Shown: positions 1-5,313, counted from the stretch's first letter. The stretch: 5,313 bases of DNA from Gallicola sp. (GCA_012798975.1 JAAZME010000196.1:1-5313); one strand, 5' to 3'. Program-made: numbers and translations. Notes: generated from the sequence alone by a model not told the origin.

Positions 1-238
1 AAGTTATAGAAGAAACAAAGAACGTGTTTCTTTTGTAATAAAAGAACAAGGATCAAACCGTAATAGCCATTTTTCTATAATATTTTCTCCATTTCGTCGA
101 CTAGTGTTCGTCTATCCAAATTCGAAATACAAAATATTTACACTATATGTTCCTATATTTTGGAAGACTTTAGAGCCGCAAGCGATAAAGTTCTCCTCCC
201 CTATTTCCTATCCTCTGCTTAAAAAGAAACAGCTGCAC
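1..238. other. Left flank with no supported gene
   Basis: I see no gene I can support here. The plus strand has one frame free of stops from base 2 to a TAA at 251-253, but it has no ATG. Its conceptual product has no Asp and a single Gly, which is unlike a real protein. On the minus strand one frame gives a protein-like stretch (SNLDRRTLVDEMEKIL) around 80-125, but it is bounded by stops on both sides and has no ribosome binding site. It could be a decayed gene remnant or chance. The stretch is AT-rich, like intergenic DNA elsewhere in the window. Confidence 0.5.
10..32. repeat. Short AT-rich inverted repeat
   Basis: AAGAAACA at 10-17 is the exact reverse complement of TGTTTCTT at 25-32, with a 7-base loop. 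The plus strand continues with TTTTG after the stem. It resembles a weak intrinsic terminator, but the stem is poor in G and C, and the gene it would serve lies outside the window. It may be chance in AT-rich DNA. Confidence 0.3.
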
Positions 239-298
239 AAAAAATTGCTCTAAAGTAGTAATGAAAGGATCTTTCACTCTACATTAGAGCAATTTTTA
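239..298 (-). terminator. Long hairpin terminator after the acetyltransferase gene, probably bidirectional
   Basis: A 13-base arm at 241-253 is the exact reverse complement of 284-296. The pairing continues inward, with GTAG 255-258 against CTAC 279-282 and TGAAAG 262-267 against CTTTCA 271-276, closing on a 3-base loop. On the minus strand the stem is followed by TTTTTT (complement of 239-244), and on the plus strand by a T-run at 293-297. The acetyltransferase stop (298-296) lies at the base of the stem, so the main use is probably to end that transcript. The symmetry of the T-runs would also allow it to stop transcription arriving from the left. Confidence 0.75.
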
Positions 299-841
299 TT
301 CGTTTTCTTTTAAATATTCTTCGATGTTTAGTTCCATTATATAACGGTCTTCATTTTCTCCGTATTCGTTCATGGACATTCTAACCGGGTTAAATCCAAT
401 CTTATCGCTATATAGACGCAAAGCAGGTTTGTTGTTTACATCTACTGTCAATTGAAGTGTTTCGAATCCTAAATCTGCTAAATCTCGTATCAGGATCGTA
501 AGAAACTCATAACCTAGGCTCATTCCCTGTAGTTCTTCTGCAATAGCATAATCAAAAAGATAAGCCATTTTCGGATCAGACCAGTCTCTCATAAAGGATG
601 CCATTCCTAATACAGTATTCTTATTTTCATTTGTCAGCAAATATACATTTCCATGACGAAGAAGAGGTACAAATCCAAACTCGTCCAATGCGCTATGTCC
701 AAAAACCGTATCCCAAAACTCAATCATATCCTTTAATAATCTTAAGCTTTTTCCAGACACTTCGTAGACTGCTAAGGATTCTATTCCATCAATATTTTTT
801 ACAATTCTATGGGAAATCTGTTCAATTTCTTTAAATTTCAA
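296..841 (-). CDS. GNAT-family N-acetyltransferase, substrate unknown
   Basis: This is a predicted cytoplasmic acetyl-CoA-dependent acetyltransferase of 181 residues. The family core is clear in the second half. A hydrophobic strand with LFDYAIAEEL leads into the acetyl-CoA pyrophosphate loop QGMSLG (about 105-110), followed by a helix (YEFLTILIRDLADLGF). Motif B then reads LQLTVDVNNKPALRLY with KIGF (about 129-150), typical of GNATs. The loop departs from the usual Q/RxxGxG because Ser replaces the middle Gly. I chose the TTG at 841 because AAGGAGG (856-850) sits 8 bases upstream. An in-frame ATG at 877 would lie upstream of the predicted transcript start and overlaps the -10 region. No terminator is obvious between this gene and the kinase gene before it, so read-through from that operon is also possible. 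The substrate (small molecule, peptide or protein) cannot be told from the sequence. Confidence 0.85.
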   Translation of the reverse strand: MKFKEIEQISHRIVKNIDGIESLAVYEVSGKSLRLLKDMIEFWDTVFGHSALDEFGFVPLLRHGNVYLLTNENKNTVLGMASFMRDWSDPKMAYLFDYAIAEELQGMSLGYEFLTILIRDLADLGFETLQLTVDVNNKPALRLYSDKIGFNPVRMSMNEYGENEDRYIMELNIEEYLKENE

Positions 842-849
842 CAGCTGTC

Positions 850-856
850 CCTCCTT
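850..856 (-). promoter_or_regulatory. Ribosome binding site that fixes a TTG start
   Basis: The minus strand reads AAGGAGG, a full match to the core Shine-Dalgarno, 8 bases before TTG (841-839). No ATG lies at a suitable distance downstream. The ATG at 877 is upstream of this site, so the site decides the start of the acetyltransferase. Confidence 0.75.
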
Positions 857-865
857 CCTGTTATA

Positions 866-894
866 ATTATAGCACATTATGTGAAGAGCTTGAA
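866..894 (-). promoter_or_regulatory. Extended -10 sigma-A promoter for the acetyltransferase
   Basis: On the minus strand a perfect TATAAT (871-866) is preceded by TGC (874-872), giving a TGnTATAAT extended -10. A weak -35, TTCAAG (894-889), lies 17 bases upstream. A transcript would start near 859, only about 18 bases before the TTG codon, so the leader holds little more than the ribosome binding site. The spacer contains a perfect dyad, CACATTATGTG at 873-883, which could be an operator. This would give the gene expression independent of the two-component operon upstream. Confidence 0.65.
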
Positions 895-925
895 TAATAA
901 TTCTTCTTTGTGATTCTTTATCCTC

Positions 926-2137
926 TTAAACCGCCGATGAAAATTCAACACGAAAGCGGATTTTATCTTTTTCAGCTTTTGAGGCTCTGATTCTTCCTCC
1001 ATGGCTTTTTACTACAGCTCGTGCAAGAGAAAGTCCTATCCCGTAGCCTCCTCCTTCACTCGTTCTGGAGTCATCTTCCCGATGGAAGCGGTCGAATAAT
1101 CTTTCCAGATTTCCCTCCGGCATTTTTTCAACTGTATTTATAAAATCAAAGATAATATTTTTCCCTTTTCTTTCCAAATAAATCTCAATCACTCCATCCA
1201 CGGGTGTATATTTTATACTATTATCCATTAAAATAGAGATCAAATGGGAAATCCGATTCGGATCAGCGCTGATATAAAGATTTTTTTCTATGCGTTTTTG
1301 AACTTCAATCCCTTTCTGGTCTGCCAATACTGTAAAAGGCTGGATAATCTCTTCAGCTATTTCTGAAAGATTCAATGTAACAAAATGAATATCTATATTT
1401 TCTTCATCCATTTTTGCCAAGGTAAGGAGGTTCTTTATCAAGAGATTCATCCTTCTTACTTGATTTTGTGTACTTTCTATCCACTCATTGCGCCCGTATT
1501 GCAGCTCTAAGACTTCGCAGTTTGCAGCGATTATGGATAATGGCGTCTTTATTTCATGTCCTGCATCGGTAATAAATCTCCGCTGTTTTAACAAGCCCTC
1601 TGTCATAGGTTTTATGGCTTTTTTTGAAAAAACGCTTACGATAATAAATACAGCAAACAAACTCATTACGGAGATAAAAACTGTATTGACAAAAAAGTTT
1701 TCAAAGGCTTTCTGCCCTTCATAAATATTCAGCACATAAAGCTGCGAATGGTCTCGGTCTATAAGATAGCGCATATTTTGAATGGTTCCTTTATTGCCTT
1801 CGTTTTTCAGCATAAACCCGCTTAAGATTTTTCCTTCTTCTTCCGAAATAGATTCCATATGGGAACGGTCTATCACCGTATCGTCTTTAAAATCTACAAT
1901 GAAGTACCGCATTTCATAAGGTATATTTTCTGTATAAAAGGACTGTTCATTTAAAGATCTTAAATCTTCTTTCGAAATATTGCCTTGGTTTTCTGATAAA
2001 AGTTCTAGAAAAGCGTCTGCTCTAGAATTCATATTATAGTAATTCAGCGAAGTTGCAGCTAGGATTATAAGAGAAAGTATAAAAAACAAGGTTATCATCG
2101 TAATCAGCACAAATTTGCGCTGAAACTTCCTAATCAT
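926..2137 (-). CDS. Membrane sensor histidine kinase
   Basis: This is a 403-residue transmitter that would autophosphorylate on His194 and pass the phosphate to the response regulator encoded just upstream. In order it has a membrane helix at about 9-30, an extracytoplasmic sensor region of about 115 residues (31-147), and a second helix at about 149-170. A very short linker (KKAIKPM), not a full HAMP domain, leads to the dimerisation domain with the H-box FITDAGHEIKTPL (188-200). The ATPase domain follows, with N-box LMDNSIKYT (Asn306), F-box LFDRFHRED (347-355) and G2 box GGGYGIGL (362-369). The usual DxGxG of the G1 box is replaced by FINTVEKMP (332-340), a form I associate with this clostridial kinase type. 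The ATG overlaps the regulator's end by 8 bases, with GGAG 7 bases upstream. The sensor region matches no ligand-binding domain that I recognise, so the signal is unknown. Confidence 0.93.
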   Translation of the reverse strand: MIRKFQRKFVLITMITLFFILSLIILAATSLNYYNMNSRADAFLELLSENQGNISKEDLRSLNEQSFYTENIPYEMRYFIVDFKDDTVIDRSHMESISEEEGKILSGFMLKNEGNKGTIQNMRYLIDRDHSQLYVLNIYEGQKAFENFFVNTVFISVMSLFAVFIIVSVFSKKAIKPMTEGLLKQRRFITDAGHEIKTPLSIIAANCEVLELQYGRNEWIESTQNQVRRMNLLIKNLLTLAKMDEENIDIHFVTLNLSEIAEEIIQPFTVLADQKGIEVQKRIEKNLYISADPNRISHLISILMDNSIKYTPVDGVIEIYLERKGKNIIFDFINTVEKMPEGNLERLFDRFHREDDSRTSEGGGYGIGLSLARAVVKSHGGRIRASKAEKDKIRFRVEFSSAV

Positions 2138-2804
2138 CTTTCTTCTCCAGCCGATATCCTGTATCCTTTTCTACCTTTACTTGGACAGAGGCATTTATCG
2201 CGTCCAGTTTTTTTCTAAGATAGGAAATATACACCCATACAATATTCTTTTCCACTTCAGTATCATAACCCCAGATCTTCTCCATAAATTCCTCCGGCGT
2301 TACCCATCGTTTTGCAGTAATTAAGATCTCCATCATTTTGCATTCTTTATTGCCTAAGCGGATTGAGGAGGTTTCTGTTGAGAGTTCATAGGTCGACCGG
2401 TCCAGTTCTACATTTTCAAACCGAAGAAGGGGCGATGTATACTCTCCTTTTCTTTTTGTTATAATTTTTATTCTCGCTAAAAGTTCCGCCATTGCGAAGG
2501 GTTTCGTCAGATAGTCATCGGCTCCGTTTTCCAACCCTTCCAACTTATCCTGAATCTCGGCTTTCGCAGTTAGCATCAATATCGGTGTTTCGATGCCTTG
2601 ACGTCTTGCTTCTTTCAAAACTTCAATCCCGTCTTTTTTCGGCATCATAATGTCGAGAAGGATCCCGTCATAATCCCGTTCTAAAGCATATTCCAAGGCC
2701 TTCTCTCCATCGTAAACAGCATCTACTTCATAATCGGAATGTTCTAAAATAGCCACTAGTGCATTGGATAATTCTCTTTCGTCTTCTGCCAGCAGTAGTC
2801 TCAT
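2130..2804 (-). CDS. OmpR/PhoB-family response regulator
   Basis: This is a 224-residue DNA-binding regulator, the partner of the kinase encoded next. The receiver domain (1-118) has the acidic pair Glu7/Asp8, the phosphorylation site Asp51 in LLDIMMP, Thr79 in MLTAK and Lys101 in LTKPF. The winged-helix output domain (about 125-220) ends in the recognition helix EVEKNIVWVYISYLRKKL and the wing with TGYRLE. The wing reads KDTGY where most relatives have RGxGY, a small departure that could affect DNA contacts. I chose the ATG at 2804 because AAGGAGG lies just upstream and MRLLLAEDE is the usual family N-terminus. An ATG at 2834 would add ten residues but has no good ribosome binding site. The start codon overlaps the stop of the alarmone synthetase as ATGA, which predicts translational coupling. 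Target promoters are unknown; autoregulation of this operon is a reasonable guess. Confidence 0.95.
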   Translation of the reverse strand: MRLLLAEDERELSNALVAILEHSDYEVDAVYDGEKALEYALERDYDGILLDIMMPKKDGIEVLKEARRQGIETPILMLTAKAEIQDKLEGLENGADDYLTKPFAMAELLARIKIITKRKGEYTSPLLRFENVELDRSTYELSTETSSIRLGNKECKMMEILITAKRWVTPEEFMEKIWGYDTEVEKNIVWVYISYLRKKLDAINASVQVKVEKDTGYRLEKKDD

Positions 2805-3454
2805 ATTTCCTCCTTGATTTTTCCATCTATCCAATCTCGGATTGTCTGCATTGTCAAATCTGTAGAAGCCATTTCATCGGCACAGCGTTTTAATTCTTCT
2901 ACGATCATTTCGCTGTGTTCGATATCCCGCTTGTATTTTAATTGATGCTCGAGGCTTGCCCAACTGTCTTGGGAAATGGTGCGGATCTGTATTTCCATAT
3001 GCATTTTATCTACATTTTCATTCAATTTTCTGTCGATTTCCAGGATCATATGAAAACTTCGATAGCCGTTCGGTTTTGGATACTTGACATAGTCTTTCTC
3101 CTCAAGAATCCGTACTCCTTCCATATTTTCAAAGTAATCCCGTATACTGTAGATATCTTCTAAAAATGCACAAACAACCCGGATCCCCGCGTAGTCGAAG
3201 AGATGTATAAAACAGGTATCCAAATCGTAATGGAAACCCAATTTTTTAAGCTTGCACTCGATACTTTTCGGCTTTTTGATTCTCCACTTGAAATGCTCGA
3301 TTCTTTTGCGGTCCAGATCTTCATCCATTTTTTCAAGACGCTCTATTTCAGCACTCATTTTATGTAGTTCTTCTTCTATTATGGATAGGGTATCTCCATA
3401 AAACGCCCGTTGGTCTTCTTCAATTTCAGGCTTTTTGATTTTTATTGACTGCAT
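2801..3454 (-). CDS. Small alarmone synthetase, RelP/YwaC-like (GTP pyrophosphokinase)
   Basis: This enzyme would transfer pyrophosphate from ATP to GDP or GTP to make ppGpp or pppGpp in the cytoplasm. It has 217 residues, the size of single-domain synthetases. It lacks the HD hydrolase, TGS and ACT domains of full-length RelA/SpoT, so it should synthesise but not degrade. An acidic N-terminal helical region (about 10-50) is followed by IEHFKWRIKKPKSI (52-65). The catalytic core has FDYAGIR (86-92, Asp87 as metal ligand), KDYVKYPKPNGYRSFH (120-135), MEIQIRT (153-159, Glu154) and WASLEH (165-170). The IEHxKxR and KPNGYRS motifs fit Bacillus YwaC/RelP better than YjbM/RelQ, judged from memory of those sequences. 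The YjbM Phe and Thr at the allosteric pppGpp site are not conserved here. AAGGAG lies 5 bases before the ATG. It is the first gene of a likely operon with the two-component system. Confidence 0.92.
   Translation of the reverse strand: MQSIKIKKPEIEEDQRAFYGDTLSIIEEELHKMSAEIERLEKMDEDLDRKRIEHFKWRIKKPKSIECKLKKLGFHYDLDTCFIHLFDYAGIRVVCAFLEDIYSIRDYFENMEGVRILEEKDYVKYPKPNGYRSFHMILEIDRKLNENVDKMHMEIQIRTISQDSWASLEHQLKYKRDIEHSEMIVEELKRCADEMASTDLTMQTIRDWIDGKIKEEI
2809..2815 (-). promoter_or_regulatory. Ribosome binding site that fixes the regulator start
   Basis: AAGGAGG on the minus strand lies 4 bases before the ATG at 2804-2802, inside the last codons of the alarmone synthetase gene. The spacing is slightly short but the match is complete. 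It supports the shorter regulator and the ATGA stop/start overlap at 2804-2801. Confidence 0.75.
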
Positions 3455-3472
3455 AATTTCTCCTTGTTTTAA

Positions 3473-3486
3473 AGGGAGGATTCCCT
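3473..3486. repeat. Small inverted repeat in the synthetase leader
   Basis: AGGGA (3473-3477) and TCCCT (3482-3486) are exact reverse complements around a 4-base loop, just upstream of the synthetase ribosome binding site. In the minus-strand transcript the CCTCCC tract could also pair partly with the AAGGAG site. A short operator or a weak translational control hairpin are both possible; with a 5-base stem it may mean nothing. Confidence 0.25.
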
Positions 3487-3497
3487 CGTTATTAAAA

Positions 3498-3524
3498 ATA
3501 TTATTTATTTATATAGTTTCTCAA
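3498..3524 (-). promoter_or_regulatory. Candidate promoter for the synthetase/two-component operon
   Basis: On the minus strand TTGAGA (3524-3519) matches the -35 consensus in five of six bases. TAATAT (3503-3498), 15 bases downstream, matches the -10 in four of six. The spacing is shorter than the ideal 17, so the call is tentative. The position, some 45 bases before the ATG and after the preceding gene's stop, is right for an operon promoter. The element lies within one arm of the AT-rich inverted repeat. Confidence 0.4.
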
Positions 3525-3564
3525 AATCATATGTAGGAATTGAGGAGATAAACTATAAATAAAT
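3503..3564. repeat. Long AT-rich inverted repeat between the two transcription units
   Basis: ATTTATTTATATAGTTT (3503-3519) pairs with AAACTATAAATAAAT (3550-3564), giving 15 pairs with a 2-base bulge. CTCAA (3520-3524) then pairs with TTGAG (3540-3544) after a 5-base bulge, leaving a 15-base loop that contains CATATG. On the minus strand a TTTTT follows about ten bases beyond the stem. It could be an AT-rich terminator for the glpK/DUF1275 unit, or a regulator-binding dyad, since one arm overlaps the candidate promoter. The low G+C of the stem makes terminator function uncertain. Confidence 0.5.
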
Positions 3565-3574
3565 GATACGAGTT

Positions 3575-4264
3575 TTATTTATAAAAATGTCTGCTTTCAT
3601 TTTTGTGAAGGCTTCGAAGATAAAAGAAAACCAAAGCTGCTGCTATATACAGCAGGCTGATGACTTTGTAAATCCACTCTATATGATGGATTATAATATA
3701 CGCACCCAATAATCCTCCTATAAAAAACATCATTATATTTATGGTGTAAAAAAAAGCCTGCCAAAGATTCAGCTTGTTTCCTCGAAGAGCTCTGCCGTAT
3801 ATTACCCCTGCATCGCTTAAATATCCGGTCATATGAGCTGTTCGGACAATCGCCCCTTTCCAATAAAGGAAAAAACCATTCTGGCTGCCTACAATAAAAG
3901 CCAAAATATAGGCCATGATATTCCTCTCCCGAAAGACAAAAGAAGCAGCAGTAATAATCATTGCATAACCGATCAAAAGCAGTCCATACCGCAGCCGCAG
4001 CTGAAACTTCTGTTTCGAAAAAACAATCCCTGAAAATAATGAACCTAGAAAAAAGCAGGCTATCAGTATAAAGTACACAATAAAGATATCCCATTTTCCC
4101 AGGGTAGAATTGACAGCCATTTGGGCAATCTTACCCGAAACATAAGTGATGGGAAGGCTAAACTGCATCAGACCTACAGCGTTGATGCAGCCTGCAATCA
4201 GTGTTAAATTAAATATCCATAGGTACATGATCTGATCTCTATATTTGTCGATTTTCTTTTCCAT
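3575..4264 (-). CDS. YoaK/DUF1275-family integral membrane protein
   Basis: This is a 229-residue hydrophobic protein with about six membrane helices (roughly 14-33, 58-82, 91-110, 115-135, 170-192 and 196-217). The family is of unknown biochemical function. The two family hallmarks are visible: AGCINAVG followed by ITYVSG (24-44), and VGSQNG followed by VRTAHMTGYLSDAG (125-153). In the first half, Asn stands where the family usually has Asp, and SGK replaces TGN, so the N-terminal repeat has drifted while the second is intact. I chose ATG 4264 because AGGAG (4276-4272) lies 7 bases upstream. Upstream in-frame ATGs near 4309 would overlap the end of glpK and have no better site. The glpK stop is only 10 bases away and shares bases with this ribosome binding site, so the two are probably translated in succession. 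A role in transport linked to glycerol or lipid metabolism is a guess from context only. Confidence 0.88.
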   Translation of the reverse strand: MEKKIDKYRDQIMYLWIFNLTLIAGCINAVGLMQFSLPITYVSGKIAQMAVNSTLGKWDIFIVYFILIACFFLGSLFSGIVFSKQKFQLRLRYGLLLIGYAMIITAASFVFRERNIMAYILAFIVGSQNGFFLYWKGAIVRTAHMTGYLSDAGVIYGRALRGNKLNLWQAFFYTINIMMFFIGGLLGAYIIIHHIEWIYKVISLLYIAAALVFFYLRSLHKNESRHFYK

Positions 4265-4271
4265 TTTCCCG

Positions 4272-4276
4272 CTCCT
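4272..4276 (-). promoter_or_regulatory. Ribosome binding site overlapping the glpK stop codon
   Basis: AGGAG on the minus strand shares its first two bases with the TAG stop of glpK (4277-4275) and sits 7 bases before ATG 4264-4262. Ribosomes ending glpK would stop directly on this site, which suggests reinitiation or coupled translation of the membrane protein. It also supports the shorter start of that protein. Confidence 0.65.
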
Positions 4277-5313
4277 AGGAATCCTTTGCCCAGTTTTTCG
4301 CATACTCAACAGCTTTCTTCCACCTTTTATATTTCTTTTCCCTTTCCTCGATACTCATTTCGGAGTGAAATTCTCTCGATACTTTTCTATATTTTCGGAT
4401 CTCGTCTTTATCTTTCCAAAAACCTGCAGCAAGACCTGCTAGATAGGCAGCGCCTAAAGCGGTACTTTCAAAAAGAACCGGACGCTCTACAGAGACATTC
4501 ATAATGTCCGATTGAAACTGCATTAGAAAATCATTGTTGCTGGCTCCCCCGTCTACTTTTAAAGATTTAAGCTTTATCGAACCTTCTTTCTCCATCGCTT
4601 CTAACACATCCTTTGACAAAAAGGCTATGGATTCCAAAGCCGCCCTTACAATATGATATTTGCTTACTCCTCTTGTGATTCCCACAATAGTCCCTCGGGC
4701 ATACTGATTCCAGTAGGGAGCACCCAGCCCAGTAAACGCAGGCACAAAATAACAGTCCTTGGTGTCTTCTACTTTAGAAGCCATATAAGCCGTATCTTCG
4801 GCTTCGTCTACTATACGAAGATCATCTCTCAGCCACTGTATAGCAGATCCAGCCACAAATATAGACCCTTCTATGGCATAGCAGATACCTTCCTTGTCTT
4901 TCCAGGCAACGGTCGTTAAAAGACCGTTCTCGCTGTATACCGGTTTTTTTCCAGTATTCATAAGAAGAAAGGCCCCTGTTCCATATGTATTTTTCGCTTC
5001 TCCTTCTTCAAAACAGCTCTGACCGAATAATGCAGACTGCTGATCCCCGATAAGGGAGGCGATGGGAATCTCTCCCCCTAGATATTCGCTGTCTGTATAT
5101 CCGTAGATCTGGCTGCTGTCGCCAACTATAGGAAGAATTTCTTTTGGTATTGAGAAAAAGTCTAAAAGTTCTTTATCCCACTCTAGCTTATTGATATTAA
5201 AAAGCATCGTTCGAGAAGCGTTGGATACGTCTGTCCCATGTACTTTTCCTTTCGTTAATTTCCATAACAGCCAGCTATCTACTGTTCCAAATAATATCTC
5301 GCCATTTTCCGCC
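4275..5313 (-). CDS. glpK: Glycerol kinase, C-terminal part (cut by window edge)
   Basis: Glycerol kinase (FGGY family) makes sn-glycerol 3-phosphate from glycerol and ATP in the cytoplasm, the entry step of glycerol use. The reading frame stays open to the right edge. The 345 residues seen begin at ILFGTVDSWLLWKLT, and about 150 of the usual 500 are missing. Numbering from the edge: NASRTMLFNI (31-40), GDQQSALFGQ (89-98, with Asp90 the catalytic base and Gln91 a glycerol ligand), NTYGTGAF (108-115, phosphate loop), QWLRD (159-163), FTGLGAPYW (193-201), the FGGY signature around VGITRG (210-215), VDGGASNNDF (253-262) and ALGAAYLAGL (285-294, adenosine site). All catalytic motifs in this part are intact. 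In Enterococcus and Bacillus enzymes a His in YHFYG or YHFFG is phosphorylated by HPr; here the aligned stretch is SEYLG, with Glu76 at that place. An ATG at 5207 lies inside the conserved core and is not a start. Confidence 0.96.
   Translation of the reverse strand, partial: AENGEILFGTVDSWLLWKLTKGKVHGTDVSNASRTMLFNINKLEWDKELLDFFSIPKEILPIVGDSSQIYGYTDSEYLGGEIPIASLIGDQQSALFGQSCFEEGEAKNTYGTGAFLLMNTGKKPVYSENGLLTTVAWKDKEGICYAIEGSIFVAGSAIQWLRDDLRIVDEAEDTAYMASKVEDTKDCYFVPAFTGLGAPYWNQYARGTIVGITRGVSKYHIVRAALESIAFLSKDVLEAMEKEGSIKLKSLKVDGGASNNDFLMQFQSDIMNVSVERPVLFESTALGAAYLAGLAAGFWKDKDEIRKYRKVSREFHSEMSIEEREKKYKRWKKAVEYAKNWAKDS

Noticed and set aside
598..834. Plus-strand frames antisense to the acetyltransferase, kinase, synthetase and glpK genes
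   Set aside because: They are short, lie opposite well-supported genes, lack ribosome binding sites and have no recognisable motifs.
842..877. ATG at 877 as start of the acetyltransferase
   Set aside because: It lies upstream of the predicted transcript start and inside the promoter, with no ribosome binding site. TTG 841 has a full AAGGAGG at 8 bases.
2805..2834. ATG at 2834 as start of the response regulator
   Set aside because: It adds ten residues not typical of the family and has no good ribosome binding site. ATG 2804 has AAGGAGG and forms the ATGA overlap.
3597..4094. 165-codon minus-strand frame inside the DUF1275 gene
   Set aside because: It is an overlapping frame of a gene with clear family motifs. 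Its product is rich in Cys, Phe and Tyr and shows no recognisable domain.
4265..4309. ATGs near 4309 as start of the DUF1275 protein
   Set aside because: They fall inside glpK and lack a good Shine-Dalgarno. ATG 4264 follows AGGAG at a proper distance.
4275..5207. A complete 310-residue kinase starting at 5207
   Set aside because: The ATG is within the conserved NASRTMLFNI core of glycerol kinase, and the frame continues open and conserved to the window edge.
1..5313. CRISPR array, tRNA, rRNA or insertion sequence
   Set aside because: I saw no regularly spaced direct repeats, cloverleaf, rRNA motifs or transposase-like reading frame on either strand.

Overview
The window is an AT-rich piece of bacterial chromosome in which every convincing gene lies on the minus strand. 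Low G+C, strong AAGGAGG-type ribosome binding sites, tight gene packing and protein matches to Bacillus/Clostridium families all point to a low-GC Firmicute, most likely a member of the Clostridia. This is inference from gene style; there is no rRNA or other marker to fix the species.

In the direction of transcription (right to left) the layout is as follows. (1) 5313-4275: the C-terminal two thirds of a glycerol kinase gene (glpK), cut by the window edge. (2) 4264-3575: a six-helix membrane protein of the YoaK/DUF1275 family, starting 10 bases after the glpK stop, with a Shine-Dalgarno that overlaps that stop. (3) 3574-3455: a 120-base intergenic region with a long AT-rich inverted repeat and a candidate promoter. 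(4) 3454-2801: a small alarmone synthetase, (p)ppGpp synthesis only, most like RelP/YwaC. (5) 2804-2130: an OmpR-type response regulator, joined to the synthetase by an ATGA overlap. (6) 2137-926: its membrane sensor histidine kinase, overlapping the regulator by 8 bases. (7) 841-296: a GNAT acetyltransferase with its own extended -10 promoter and a TTG start. (8) 298-239: a long hairpin with T-runs on both strands, reading as a terminator. (9) 1-238: a left flank without a gene I can support.

Two transcription units are likely. One is a glycerol-use unit ending in glpK plus the DUF1275 protein. The other is alarmone synthetase, response regulator and kinase, with the acetyltransferase either read through or transcribed from its own promoter. 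The point of most interest is the translational coupling of a RelP-like alarmone synthetase to a complete two-component system. This suggests that an extracytoplasmic signal and (p)ppGpp production are wired together. A second point is that the glycerol kinase carries Glu where Gram-positive enzymes regulated by the phosphotransferase system carry the HPr-phosphorylated His.
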